A stretch of DNA of 32,767 bases from CAYRSA01 sp964494845 (GCA_964494845.1 CAZBSC010000009.1:1-32767); one strand, 5' to 3'. Numbered from the stretch's first letter, positions 14,456 through 23,919 are shown. Numbers and translations are program-made. Notes: generated from the sequence alone by a model not told the origin.

Positions 14456-17073
14456 GCGTGGAGTACCTGAAGTAGCTTATTAACATCGTCCATATGCAAT
14501 CCAGTTGTTGGTTCGTCCAGAATATACAAAGTTCTACCCGTAGGACGTCTAGACAACTCTGTTGCTAACTTTATCCTTTGTGCTTCTCCCCCAGATAAGG
14601 TTGTTGCCGGTTGCCCCAGCGCAATGTATCCGAGCCCGACATCTACCAAAGTTTGAAGTTTCCTAGAAATTGATGGTATGTTGCTAAAAAACTCTAGAGC
14701 AGTCTCACAGGTCATCTCTAAAACATCGCTAATAGTTTTGCCTTTATAATGTATCTCTAGAGCTTCTTTGTTATATCGCTTTCCTTTGCATTCTTCGCAC
14801 GGAACATAGACATCAGGCAAAAAATGCATTTCGATTTTTATGATTCCATCACCTGAGCAGTTTTCACAGCGTCCACCCTTAACATTAAAGCTGAACCTTC
14901 CGGGATTGTAACCACGTATTTTGGCCTCTGGCACACTAGAGAAAAGTTCGCGAATTGGGGTAAATAGTCCTGTGTATGTGGCCGGGTTGGAACGTGGTGT
15001 TCGACCAATTGCAGACTGATCAATAACGATGGCTTTATCTAACTGTTGTATGCCCACAATGTCGTCGTGTTTGCCAGGTACAGTACTGGCTCTATGGAGT
15101 TGAGCTGATAACTCTTTTGCCAAAATATCGTTGATCAACGACGACTTTCCAGAACCTGAAACACCGCTGACAACAACCAACATGCCGAGTGGAATGTCGA
15201 CATCTATATTCTGCAGATTATGTTCTCGCGCACCCTTGATAGCAATGACTTTCTCGTTACCTTTTCGGCGCTTTTTTGGTACTGGTACCGTTTTCTCACC
15301 ACGCAAATACTGGCCAGTGATGCTTTTTGGATTTTTGGCAACCTGGTCTGGAGTTCCCTCTGCAACGACGTGACCCCCGTGAATTCCCGCTCCGGGACCA
15401 ATATCCAGCAAATAATCAGCGGTTCTTATGGTGTCCTCGTCGTGTTCTACCACGATAACGGTGTTGCCCAGATCCCGTAGATGCTTCAAAGTTTTTATCA
15501 AACGTTCATTGTCCCGCTGATGCAAACCAATGGACGGTTCATCCAGAACGTACAATACTCCCATCAATCCTGACCCAATCTGAGTAGCCAAGCGTATACG
15601 TTGGGCCTCCCCACCAGATAGTGTTTTTGCTCCTCTGGCTAACGTCAGATAACTAAGGCCGACTTCCTTTAGAAAGCTGATTCTTGCACAAATTTCCTTA
15701 ATTATCTGGGCAGAAATATGTTTTTCTTTGTCAGTTAGTTTTAGGGTCTCAAAAAATTTGACTGCCTCATCGACAGAGTATTCACAAATATCAATGATCG
15801 AGGTTCCGTTAACTGTAATTGCCAAAACTTCTGGCTTTAATCGTTTACCTTTGCAGGCGTGACAAGGTCTCTCTTGCATAAACCGTTCGATGTCACGACG
15901 CATAAAGTCACTTTCGGTTTCCTTATGCCTTCGCTCGAGGTTAGGGATAACTCCTTCGTATGTGCTCTCAAAAGACCTACCGCTGCCTAGAGCGACTTTG
16001 TATGTTTGAGTACCCGTACCGTACATTAATTTATCAATGTCAGACTGTTTTAGCTGTGCAGTTGGAACATGCAGACTAAACCCGTGAGCATCTGCGACTG
16101 CCAGCATTTTCTTCATGTACCATGCATCTGTGTTGATGCGGTTGTATGGACGTATTGCCCCCTCCGCAATAGTCAGTCGGCCATTTGGAATAACCAGATC
16201 CGGATCTACTTCCATCCTGGTACCCAGGCCAGTACATACAGGGCAAGCACCGTGAGGAGAGTTAAAACTAAAAGTACGAGGCTCTAACTCTGGGATAGCA
16301 ACTTCAGGATGGTCGATACAGGCGTACATCAGGCTGTACGCTGCATCCGTTTTCGTGTCAGCATTGTGGATTATTAGTTTCCCATCGGCAATGTCGAGTG
16401 CCTGTTCTATGGACTGCACCATTCTGTTCGAGCTACTGTCGTTGTTAACAAGACGGTCAATAATTACCTCGATGGTGTGTTTTTTTGCCTTATCTAAATC
16501 CGGAAATTCATCTAGGGCGTAGATAACGCCATCAACCCGTACTCGAGCAAAACCTGCTCGCATGTACTGTTCTGGTATATGCTCGAATGCGCCTTTCTTA
16601 TCTATTACTACAGGTGCCAAAATAATCAGTTTTGCATCTTTCGTCCCAGAGTTTACCTGGTCAATAATTCCAGTTGGCGTTTGCCTGGTGACCGGCTTAC
16701 CACACTCAGGACAGTGGGGCACACCAATGCGCGCAAACAAAAGACGTAGATAATCGTAAATTTCCGTAACGGTTGCGACAGTTGAACGGGGATTACGAGA
16801 TGTAGATTTTTGGTCGATACTAATTGCTGGCGATAGGCCGTCTATTTGGTCAACGTCGGGTTTTTCCATCAGCCCTAAGAATTGACGGGCATATGAGCTC
16901 AGAGATTCTACATATCGCCTCTGGCCCTCCGCGTAAATCGTGTCAAAGGCTAAGCTTGACTTGCCAGACCCAGACAAACCAGTAATTACGATTAGTTTTT
17001 CTCTGGGAATTTCAACTGAAATATCCTTCAGATTATGTTCACGGGCACCTTTAACTACAATTTTCTCACTCAT
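14456..17073 (-). CDS. uvrA: Excinuclease ABC subunit A (C-terminus in gap)
   Basis: UvrA finds DNA damage and loads UvrB. Both ATPase halves are present: Walker A GLSGSGKSSLAFDT (near 32) and GVSGSGKSSLIND (near 645), two signatures LSGGEAQRIRLAT and LSGGEAQRIKLAT, and Walker B LYVLDEPSIGLH and LYILDEPTTGLH. Zinc-binding cysteine pairs occur at CPECGK, CPVCTG, CHACKG, and CENCSG with CEECKG. 872 residues are visible of a usual 940 or so; the last part, with the second H-loop, is in the gap. An extended -10 (TGCTATAAT) ends 11 bases before the ATG, so the leader is only a few bases. The partner uvrC is at 6593. Confidence 0.97.
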
Positions 17074-17084
17074 AAAGTCCCCAG

Positions 17085-17093
17085 ATTATAGCA
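17085..17093 (-). promoter_or_regulatory. Extended -10 promoter of uvrA
   Basis: The minus strand reads TGCTATAAT, a perfect extended -10. It ends 11 bases before the uvrA ATG, predicting a leader of about four bases. No SOS (LexA) box is seen next to it. Confidence 0.6.
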
Positions 17094-17131
17094 AAAAACA
17101 GAGTAAATTTCTAGGCTGTAGGGCAATGCGG

Positions 17132-17857
17132 CTAGTTGTCCCACGCTCGGAGTCGTTGCTCGGACACGAATGTTGGTGGCGCAAGCACAACGGAAATATT
17201 TAGACGATTCGTAATAAACTGAACAACATCTTGGGGAGTAACATCAGTCTGCCCACTCCACACTTCTGCTACAGGCATATTAGGAACGAATGTTACGTCA
17301 CCCGTTGCTTCGCGTTTTCGATGATAGACCTTGTCTAAGTAGAGTTCATGAGCCCGATGAAGTATATCTGTTGAGGGATGTTCAGGATCAGGCACCAGTG
17401 TTATTATTCGACTGTCGGAAGGCTTTGGATTTTCAACAACTTCAGATAGCAATGTAGCCATGTTAAACCTAGTTTGTAATCCAACGCTAGGAAATCCTAA
17501 CCGGTGAAGTCCATCTTCAATGTCAGTGCGTATTCTACCAATATCTCTCATTTGGTACCCAATATTTGTGGGTCTTTTGTAATTCGACGGAACATTACTA
17601 TCAAGCAATACGAGTTTCATGAGATTACGATCATCCGCCTGATCATCCGCCATTTCTTCTACATATGCCCTTACGGGCGCTCTGGCACCATATACTTCAT
17701 AGCTTTTTTGCAACCCCGACCTCAAGAATAATAGGTCATCACTGTCCGCCCGGGGTGCTTCAAATTCAACCATGTGATAAATTCGAAGACTCGTAGGATT
17801 AACTCTTCGTTGTCTTCGAGAGTGTGACCTTGCGGCATAACCATTTTTTCTTGGCAC
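17132..17857 (-). CDS. Hypothetical protein with basic N-terminus
   Basis: I do not recognise this 241-residue protein. The first 20 residues are strongly basic (RSHSRRQRR), and the rest is soluble with mixed alpha/beta character, no signal peptide, no membrane helix and no cysteines. It has several aspartate- and histidine-bearing segments such as LVPDPEHPSTDILHRAH, but no motif I can assign. The start is taken as GTG at 17857 with GAGG about five bases upstream; a later ATG at 17773 (residue 29) would remove the basic tail and has no ribosome binding site. It is divergent from pheA, with an inverted repeat between them. Confidence 0.65.
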   Translation of the reverse strand: MPRKNGYAARSHSRRQRRVNPTSLRIYHMVEFEAPRADSDDLLFLRSGLQKSYEVYGARAPVRAYVEEMADDQADDRNLMKLVLLDSNVPSNYKRPTNIGYQMRDIGRIRTDIEDGLHRLGFPSVGLQTRFNMATLLSEVVENPKPSDSRIITLVPDPEHPSTDILHRAHELYLDKVYHRKREATGDVTFVPNMPVAEVWSGQTDVTPQDVVQFITNRLNISVVLAPPTFVSEQRLRAWDN

Positions 17858-17904
17858 ATTTCCTCTTGCCCACTACTTTTTTATCTTTCTGTACTTACCC
17901 TGTC

Positions 17905-17927
17905 AGTATTTCAAAAATCGAAATACT
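17905..17927. promoter_or_regulatory. Inverted repeat at the pheA promoter
   Basis: AGTATTTC (17905-17912) and GAAATACT (17920-17927) form a perfect 8-bp inverted repeat around AAAAATC, directly abutting a TACAAT -10 (17929-17934) for pheA. It covers the spacer and -35 position, so a protein bound there would block the promoter. It may also control the divergent hypothetical gene. Confidence 0.5.
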
Positions 17928-17946
17928 ATACAATAGTAAGATAACT

Positions 17947-18777
17947 ATGAAAAAAGTCGCTATACAAGGCCAGGCCAGTTCCTATCACCACCAGGCGGCT
18001 CAGAAGTTCTTTGGTAAAAGTATCCAGATTCTGCCGTGTGACATCTTTAAAGATGTTTTTAGCGCTGTTGATGGCGGAAAATCAGAATACGGTGTTGTGG
18101 CTGTTGAAAATTCACTATACGGAGCTATAAACCCAGTTTATGATCTTTTGCTCAAAAAAAGTTTGTTTATACTCGGAGAAGTAAATTTAGGAGTACATCA
18201 CTGTCTAATCGGTTTGCCGGATTCAAAAAAACAAAACCTAACGGAAGTATACTCGCAGGTCATGGCGCTTGCTCAGTGCGAAAAATATCTAGATAAAAAT
18301 CTACCGGGGGCAAAAACGATAGATTACCACGATACTGTAGCGAGCGTAGAGTTGGTCAAGAAACTTGGAGACAATACAAAAGCTGCTATCGCCAGTAAAC
18401 AAGCGGCTGAACTTCACGGCATGAAAGTTCTTGCTCAAAATATTGAGGATAGTCCCCAGAACATAACCAGATTCCTAGTGCTATCCAAAAATAGACCGGT
18501 TGACATAGAGACGAACAAGACCTCTATTGTCCTGCAAACACCGGCAGATAAGTCTGCAGGCTCACTGCATAAAGCCCTGGGGGCACTAGCAGAACAGAAC
18601 ATTAGCCTATCTTCTCTGAACTCAAGACCCGTTGTAGGAAAAAAATGGCACTATATGTTTTATATTGACCTTGATACTAGTGACAGCCAGGAAAGTTTTA
18701 AACACGCATTATCGCAACTGCAAGCCATGGGTTGTGATGTCAAAGTGCTAGGAAGTTATAAAAGAGACGAAAGTTGA
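17947..18777 (+). CDS. pheA: Prephenate dehydratase
   Basis: A 276-residue monofunctional enzyme that turns prephenate into phenylpyruvate, the penultimate step to phenylalanine. The catalytic domain (about 1-180) has VVAVENSLYGAI for substrate binding and NITRF with the essential threonine; the C-terminal ACT domain (about 195-270) has AGSLHKALGAL and LNSRP in place of the usual ESRP phenylalanine-sensing motif. No chorismate mutase, transaminase or shikimate genes are nearby. The ATG at 17947 is chosen because homology begins there and a TACAAT -10 lies 12 bases upstream. The last base pair overlaps the next start. Confidence 0.93.
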   Translation: MKKVAIQGQASSYHHQAAQKFFGKSIQILPCDIFKDVFSAVDGGKSEYGVVAVENSLYGAINPVYDLLLKKSLFILGEVNLGVHHCLIGLPDSKKQNLTEVYSQVMALAQCEKYLDKNLPGAKTIDYHDTVASVELVKKLGDNTKAAIASKQAAELHGMKVLAQNIEDSPQNITRFLVLSKNRPVDIETNKTSIVLQTPADKSAGSLHKALGALAEQNISLSSLNSRPVVGKKWHYMFYIDLDTSDSQESFKHALSQLQAMGCDVKVLGSYKRDES

Positions 18778-19268
18778 AGTTATTTAAAATAATCATTACT
18801 GACTTAGCAGGGTTCGGTCTCATTGTTTTAGCTGTATTAACAGGCTGGCTGCCTGGACCTGGCGGCATCCCACTGCTGTTGGCTGGAATCGGTCTCTTGT
18901 CGATTAATCACGAATGGGCTAGAAAAATACTACATAACATCAAAACCAACGGATTAAAGTTCTTCGACAAACTTTTCGTAGATCATCCAGCCGTAAAAAT
19001 ATTCTATGATTCGCTCGCACTGGCTATGTTTGCTTTCGGGGTGTACTTACTAGTAAAGCTAACCGGNNNNNNNNNNNNNNNNNNNNNNNNNNNNNNNNNN
19101 NNNNNNNNNNNNNNNNNNNNNNNNNNNNNNNNNNNNNNNNNNNNNNNNNNNNNNNNNNNNNNNNNNGGTGTTTTAATCTGGGCAGATATGCGGTTTCATT
19201 CTAGCCACCAAAACACTACAAAACACGCCAGAAAAAACTCAAAAAAATCTAATCTAGCGCGGGGCTAA
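18774..19268 (+). CDS. PGPGW-family membrane protein (interrupted by gap)
   Basis: The visible N-terminal 97 residues contain two membrane segments and the family motif GWLPGPGGIPLLLAGIGLLS, followed by NHEWARKIL. Function of this small transmembrane family is unknown. A third helix (ALAMFAFGVYLLVKL) runs into the 100-N gap. The 33 residues after the gap, in the same frame only if the gap is truly 100 bases, form a basic tail that could be the natural C-terminus; that join is unproven. The start is TTG at 18774 overlapping the pheA stop in TTGA, so translation should be coupled to pheA. The end overlaps the converging exonuclease gene by about 20 bases. Confidence 0.7.
   Translation: MKLFKIIITDLAGFGLIVLAVLTGWLPGPGGIPLLLAGIGLLSINHEWARKILHNIKTNGLKFFDKLFVDHPAVKIFYDSLALAMFAFGVYLLVKLTXXXXXXXXXXXXXXXXXXXXXXXXXXXXXXXXXXGVLIWADMRFHSSHQNTTKHARKNSKKSNLARG
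19067..19166. other. Assembly gap (100 N)
   Basis: Exactly 100 N inside or just after the third helix of the PGPGW protein, 83 bases before the end of the converging exonuclease gene. Confidence 0.98.
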
Positions 19269-20688
19269 TACTCTCGGCATATAGTCGAAGTTCTTCCAAG
19301 AGATATAGCTTTTCTTGATCTTTTGTAACCAGTAGTAGTTCTTGTAATCTTTTTAGGTATCCTGGCATTTGTTTGGCAATTTTTGCATCCCTGAACGCTT
19401 CCCATTCTGAGCGTTCTGAATCTGATAGCTTTTTGGGGAAATTTCGAGCCTTATATAAAGGCAAGAGTTTTCTCATGCGGTCATCGTTGAAGTTGAATTG
19501 GTCCGGTATAAGATTCTCTGGGCTAGCATTGTGCACCTTTTCCAGCAAATTCCGATCTGTATCCTGTAAAAAACCATCGTAAAGCCGGCCGTCTACATCA
19601 TTCTCGTTCTCCATCAGACGAGTCTGCTGTTGCTCATCTAAAATTTCTAGTGCTTTCATGAGGTTATCAACAAATTTTGGATTCGCTTTTAATTTACTTC
19701 CATTTTTTTCAATGGCTTCCAAGTCAATATCCAGCCGATTCTGGGAAGCCTTATCCAGAACACTAATCGGGGCAACCGCGGGGCAGCGATTATACTGCAG
19801 GGTTTTTACGGGTAATTGTGGATCGGTAGGATCTTTTTTATATTTCCAGGCATCGGCTAGTTTTTCAGCCGACAAGCCTGTGAAAGCGCCTGGATCATGG
19901 CGCAGATCATACACCAGAGAACCTTGCTTTTTAGGATGGTCGGCTATCTTGATAGCGATTGTTGCTTTTTCAAATTCACTTGCAAATTTACCGCTAACAT
20001 ATACAAACTGTTGGTTACTATCAACCAGCCCTGCAACTTTTCTCTTGTCTCTCATATCAAATAAATAATCGAATAGTTTTGGCTGTTTTGACTTCAACAG
20101 TCGCGCTAATGACAATGTAGCGTTCACGTCACTGAGCGCATCATGAGCATTTGCGTGATCCAGCTTGTTGACTGACGTCAATAGTTCTAACCTATTGCTG
20201 GGTTTTCCACTACTGTCAAAAGGCCAAACTATGCCCTCAGGACGTAGAGCTCGCGTCATTCTTACGACGTCCAGCATATCCCATCTTCCCCTGTTGTCTT
20301 TCCACTGCCATTCATAAGCATCATAAAAATTCCTATACTGCAAAAATCTTACAAATTCATCGTCAAATCGCACAGTGTTATATCCCACAAAAATAGTCCC
20401 GGGGACTGCTATCTTTTCGTGAAATATTTTTAAAAACTCTGCTTCAGTGTAGCCTTCACTTTTTGTTTTTTGCGGTGTAATTCCAGTTACTAAAATGGCG
20501 TCAGGGCTAGGTAAAACATCATCGGCAAGCGCGATGAGCATGTCATCCGGCTCACCAACGGCCTGCAGATTCATGTCAAAGCGCTGTCCACCAAATTGCA
20601 TGATTCGATCAGTCCTGGGGTTAAAACCACTGGTTTCTAGGTCGTAAAAGTAAAAGGTTAAACTGGGGCTCTTCCCGCTAGTACTCAA
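19249..20688 (-). CDS. sbcB: Exodeoxyribonuclease I
   Basis: Degrades single-stranded DNA 3' to 5' in repair and recombination. The DEDDh nuclease core matches E. coli ExoI closely: YDLETSG, ITGITPQ, GYNTVRFDDEF, YRNFYDAYEWQW, RWDMLDVVR, ALRPEGI and HDALSD, with all four acidic residues and the histidine present. The SH3-like and C-terminal helical parts (about 200-480) are also similar in length. No ATG exists before the core. The TTG at 20688 is preferred (GGAG nine bases upstream, 11-base overlap with obg); a TTG at 20712 would add eight residues but lacks a ribosome binding site. Overlap with obg suggests one transcript. Confidence 0.93.
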   Translation of the reverse strand: MSTSGKSPSLTFYFYDLETSGFNPRTDRIMQFGGQRFDMNLQAVGEPDDMLIALADDVLPSPDAILVTGITPQKTKSEGYTEAEFLKIFHEKIAVPGTIFVGYNTVRFDDEFVRFLQYRNFYDAYEWQWKDNRGRWDMLDVVRMTRALRPEGIVWPFDSSGKPSNRLELLTSVNKLDHANAHDALSDVNATLSLARLLKSKQPKLFDYLFDMRDKRKVAGLVDSNQQFVYVSGKFASEFEKATIAIKIADHPKKQGSLVYDLRHDPGAFTGLSAEKLADAWKYKKDPTDPQLPVKTLQYNRCPAVAPISVLDKASQNRLDIDLEAIEKNGSKLKANPKFVDNLMKALEILDEQQQTRLMENENDVDGRLYDGFLQDTDRNLLEKVHNASPENLIPDQFNFNDDRMRKLLPLYKARNFPKKLSDSERSEWEAFRDAKIAKQMPGYLKRLQELLLVTKDQEKLYLLEELRLYAESISPALD

Positions 20689-21949
20689 TCTCGTAATCTC
20701 CGCTTTTGCCAAATTTGATTTTTGTCCCTGGTTCTATATTTTGTTTCTCTAGCTCGTGCATTATCCCCATTTTTTTCATTATGTCACGCAACCGACGAAT
20801 ACCATGCGAGTTTTCATAGTCTGTACGATGAGCAAACTTCTCTATTTTCCCACCTGTCACCAAGAAGTATTTTTTCTCTTTGACAACTTGCCAAGGCAAA
20901 TCTTGTGCCTGCAAACGAATCACGGGTAGATCTTTTTTAGTTGTTTTCAAAACTTTCGTTTTATGTTTATTGGCCAATGTTACAGTTACACGTAGTAACT
21001 CTTGTAATCCCTGTTTGCTTTTTGCAGATATCGCCATTATTTTGGTCGTTTTAGGGACTATTTTTCGAAGTTCTTTGATTTTATCCGCAACTATTTCGTC
21101 GTCCAGCCCATCTATTTTATTCAGTACAACTATCTGCGGTTTTTTAGCCAGGCTCTTGGAATAATTTTTTAACTCGGCTTGAATAACCTTGTAAATAGAC
21201 GTTACATCTTCTTGATAAGCATCAACCAGATGTAAAAGTACCGAGGTTCGCTCGACATGACGCAAAAACTCATCACCCAGGCCCTTGCCACTGCTAGCGC
21301 CTTCAATAAGCCCAGGTATATCTGCAAATAACAACGAAGAATCATCAACATCCACCATGCCAAGGTTTGGGGATAAAGTCGTGAACGCATAGTCGGCGAT
21401 TTCAGGACGGGCGTTGCTAATGCTAGCCAGTAGGGTAGATTTACCAGCGTTAGGTTGCCCCACGAGGCCGACGTCAGCTATCATCCTCAGCTCGAGTCTT
21501 ACATGCCGCTGTTCGCCTTTTTCGCCTTTTTCAGCGACCCTCGGAGCCTGCCGAACAGAGCTAGTAAAATGAGCGTTACCGTATCCGCCACTCCCACCCT
21601 TGCAAACCACTGCTCTTTGATTGTCCTGAACTAGGTCAACAAGGATTTTTCCATCTTCATCGAGAACAACTGTTCCGACAGGCACCAATAACTCTAAATC
21701 TTCACCATTCTTGCCATGTCGTTTGCGCTTGCTGCCACCTGCGCCAGACATCGCAGTCATTTCTTTTTTATAGCGGTAAATGGCGAGGGTATCTTGGTTA
21801 TTGCTAGAAATCACCACAATATCACCTCCCTTACCGCCATCGCCACCATCTGGCCCACCCTTTTCTATAAATTTTTCATGCCGAAAGTTAACGATACCAT
21901 TGCCACCATCGCCTGCTTTAAGCGTCATTTCTACATTATCTACAAACAT
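20678..21949 (-). CDS. obg: GTPase Obg
   Basis: A 423-residue ribosome-associated GTPase for large-subunit assembly and stress control. It has the glycine-rich Obg fold (1-157, GGPDGGDGGKGGD), the G domain (G1 GQPNAGKST, G2 TTLSPNLG, G3 DIPGLIEGASSGKGLG, G4 NKIDG, G5 SAKS) and a C-terminal OCT domain (about 350-423, ending GTKIKFGKSGDYEIEY). The ATG has AAGGG a few bases upstream. Its 3' end overlaps the exonuclease start. Confidence 0.97.
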   Translation of the reverse strand: MFVDNVEMTLKAGDGGNGIVNFRHEKFIEKGGPDGGDGGKGGDIVVISSNNQDTLAIYRYKKEMTAMSGAGGSKRKRHGKNGEDLELLVPVGTVVLDEDGKILVDLVQDNQRAVVCKGGSGGYGNAHFTSSVRQAPRVAEKGEKGEQRHVRLELRMIADVGLVGQPNAGKSTLLASISNARPEIADYAFTTLSPNLGMVDVDDSSLLFADIPGLIEGASSGKGLGDEFLRHVERTSVLLHLVDAYQEDVTSIYKVIQAELKNYSKSLAKKPQIVVLNKIDGLDDEIVADKIKELRKIVPKTTKIMAISAKSKQGLQELLRVTVTLANKHKTKVLKTTKKDLPVIRLQAQDLPWQVVKEKKYFLVTGGKIEKFAHRTDYENSHGIRRLRDIMKKMGIMHELEKQNIEPGTKIKFGKSGDYEIEY

Positions 21950-22081
21950 ACTGCCCTTAGTGTCTCATCTATAACCCCCTCAATACAAATTCTCTAGCAT
22001 TTTGGGCTGATAATCTTTGTGTCAAAAATCAGTTTCTCTGAATAAAACATATCTGTAGATACGTCGAATGAGGAAAAGTGG

Positions 22082-22108
22082 TTTTGGGCCAAAGAGAGCG
22101 GGCCAAAA
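22082..22108. repeat. Imperfect hairpin between nudix and obg genes
   Basis: TTTTGG...CCAAAA arms with an added CC/GG pair form an imperfect stem around AAAGAGAG. A related GCCAAAAGAGAG occurs again near 22163, and a run of eight G lies between them. This intergenic stretch (about 230 bases) holds no recognisable gene. Confidence 0.35.
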
Positions 22109-22177
22109 TTGAGAAATTGTATTGTGGGGGGGGTATAACACCTCTGTTGTCCAGGCGCTTAGCCAAAAGAGAGAATT

Positions 22178-22639
22178 CTATTGGACTGCCCGCAAAAAGT
22201 TAAGACTTTCCAGACGAGAGCGCGTAGCAGGCCCTAGTTCTTCATAAAAAAGCTCCTGCGCAGAAAACCAACGTGCATTCTCGAAATCATCTTTGCAGTT
22301 TATATCAATACCTTGAGAATTATCAGGCAAATCAATCCTATAGTCATAAAATTTCATACGCACTATCACCTTTTCGCCCGTACTCCGTAAAACTTTTTTA
22401 CTCTCGCCAGTGGTGTAACCTACGATTTCAGTAATTTGTTCATCGTTTATTACCAGGCCTACTTCTTCTTCCACCTCACGCTTTAAGGCGTCTATCTTAT
22501 TTTCGCCGTCATTTATTCCGCCTCCGGGAACAACCCATAAGTCTGGGTACACACCGCCTTTGATACTTTTTCCAAGCAGAATTTTATTGTCCTCAGAGAA
22601 TATAAACGCACCTACAATGTCTCTGCTAATAGTTCTCAT
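22178..22639 (-). CDS. Nudix hydrolase
   Basis: A 153-residue Nudix protein with an intact box, GGINDGENKIDALKREVEEEVGL at about residues 38-60, supplying the glutamates that hold Mg2+. Such enzymes hydrolyse a nucleoside diphosphate linked to another group; members like this include 8-oxo-dGTP and nucleotide-sugar hydrolases, and the substrate cannot be told here. The start ATG lacks a Shine-Dalgarno sequence, and an extended -10 (TGCTATACT) ends nine bases before it, so it is likely leaderless. It follows the LysM-CHAP gene by 23 bases with its own promoter in that space. Confidence 0.92.
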   Translation of the reverse strand: MRTISRDIVGAFIFSEDNKILLGKSIKGGVYPDLWVVPGGGINDGENKIDALKREVEEEVGLVINDEQITEIVGYTTGESKKVLRSTGEKVIVRMKFYDYRIDLPDNSQGIDINCKDDFENARWFSAQELFYEELGPATRSRLESLNFLRAVQ

Positions 22640-22648
22640 TACATGTCT

Positions 22649-22657
22649 AGTATAGCA
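22649..22657 (-). promoter_or_regulatory. Extended -10 promoter of nudix gene
   Basis: The minus strand reads TGCTATACT. The hexamer ends nine bases before the ATG at 22639, predicting a leader of two or three bases at most. Confidence 0.5.
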
Positions 22658-22662
22658 AATAT

Positions 22663-23817
22663 CTAATATATGTAGCCGTATGCAGCGGCTTGAGAAGGAG
22701 AAAGTTTCTTGTGTGACAAAACACCGAAACCAGCAACGTTCATTTCCGACACTTCAACACTACCGTCAGAGTTTACCCTTTCGACATATCCAACATGACC
22801 ATAATAGTCACGAGGTGGAGTCCAGATGACTGCACCGGCTCTTGGGCTGTTTCCGACGCTAAATCCTGCACGCTGAGCCAATATCTTCCAGGTGCTGGCA
22901 TTTCCTAGGTTGTTGGGCAAATCAGGGCGACGAGTTTTGGCGTACCATGTACAGTACCCATAGTCATAACCATTGCTTTTATCGTATTGGGCTGAAAAAC
23001 CGCCCCAAGCAAAACCACCAGTTGAGGCAACGTTTTCTACGGATGGAGTAGCCGCCACAGCTGCAGGCTTGGCGCTTGGAAGAATTATGTACTGCCCAAC
23101 AGGTAAACCACCGGTTTCTATGTCATTAAAAGTAACAACTTGAGCCTTATCTACCCTGTATTTAGATATAATTTCGTTTACGGATTCACCGGGACGAACT
23201 TTGTAGGCAATACCATCTATTGGCGAGATTACTAGTTTCGATCCTACACCAACAGTGTCGCCATCCAGGTCATTAGACCAACGAATAGTGTCAGATGTAA
23301 CACCGAATTTTTCGGCAATACTAGGTACAGTATCGCCTTTTTGGACTGTATAAAACTGGATATCGGCACGAGATTTTAGGGCCGTTGCAATAACTTGAGG
23401 TTTTGCAGAGACTATATTGTCTGAAGGCGCAATCGCCAACTGAGCGTTAACCGTGTCGGCTTTGTTTGCGACCGAGCTAGTTTCTGGTAGGCCGGCAGTT
23501 TTTGCGATATTCACAGCGATATCCGCAGATGATAATGCGTCAAGTGGGTTTACGACTTCCTCGGACTGCGAAGTATTCAGAATAGCGTTACTTACGCCGG
23601 TACCACTAGTCTGCGGGTTTTGGGCGACAAATGCGACAACAACCACAAGCAATACGGCGTTACTCGCAAGTAAAGAATAACGAACTAGCTTACCGCGGTT
23701 CTTTTTGGCAAGCATCCTACGATACCAGCGGTTGTGCTTGATATCTGTCTGTATTGTGCTCAAACGAGCTGAAATTTCTTGATTGAGAGCTTCAGTGGTA
23801 CGAATACCAGCCTCCAA
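22663..23817 (-). CDS. Cell-wall hydrolase with two LysM and a CHAP domain
   Basis: A 384-residue envelope protein: basic cytoplasmic segment, one membrane helix (about 45-65), a linker, LysM repeats at about 155-199 (YTVQKGDTVPSIAEKFGV) and 204-247 (YKVRPGESVNEIISKYRV) that bind peptidoglycan glycan, and a C-terminal CHAP amidase/endopeptidase (about 283-384) with catalytic C289 and H341. It should cleave peptide parts of peptidoglycan outside the membrane, in growth or division. The start is TTG at 23817 with AAGG about nine bases upstream, and no ATG lies nearby. A leader of about 150 bases with nested inverted repeats precedes it, under a strong promoter. Confidence 0.92.
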   Translation of the reverse strand: MEAGIRTTEALNQEISARLSTIQTDIKHNRWYRRMLAKKNRGKLVRYSLLASNAVLLVVVVAFVAQNPQTSGTGVSNAILNTSQSEEVVNPLDALSSADIAVNIAKTAGLPETSSVANKADTVNAQLAIAPSDNIVSAKPQVIATALKSRADIQFYTVQKGDTVPSIAEKFGVTSDTIRWSNDLDGDTVGVGSKLVISPIDGIAYKVRPGESVNEIISKYRVDKAQVVTFNDIETGGLPVGQYIILPSAKPAAVAATPSVENVASTGGFAWGGFSAQYDKSNGYDYGYCTWYAKTRRPDLPNNLGNASTWKILAQRAGFSVGNSPRAGAVIWTPPRDYYGHVGYVERVNSDGSVEVSEMNVAGFGVLSHKKLSPSQAAAYGYIY

Positions 23818-23832
23818 GGCTTGCGCCTTACA

Positions 23833-23919
23833 CTATAAACCGTTGTTAATGACTTTTTTCTCGAGAAACTCGACCTGTAAAGGGTTTCTCTAATTTTTTC
23901 GCTAATTATCGGTTTATAG
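23833..23919 (-). ncRNA. Structured 5' leader of LysM-CHAP gene
   Basis: Within the predicted leader (about 23966-23818) an outer 10-bp perfect stem pairs 23833-23842 with 23910-23919 (CTATAAACCG/CGGTTTATAG on the minus strand), and an inner 9-bp stem pairs 23863-23871 with 23882-23890 (one G-U). The outer 3' arm ends 15 bases before the TTG start, close to its ribosome binding site. I could not match the sequence to a known riboswitch; motifs of the ydaO c-di-AMP class are absent. A regulatory RNA role is an inference from structure and position. Confidence 0.45.

Noticed and set aside
22126..22133. Run of eight G between nudix and obg genes as a phase-variation tract
   Set aside because: It is not inside a gene or an evident promoter, so slippage would have no clear effect; more likely incidental or an assembly-sensitive spot.
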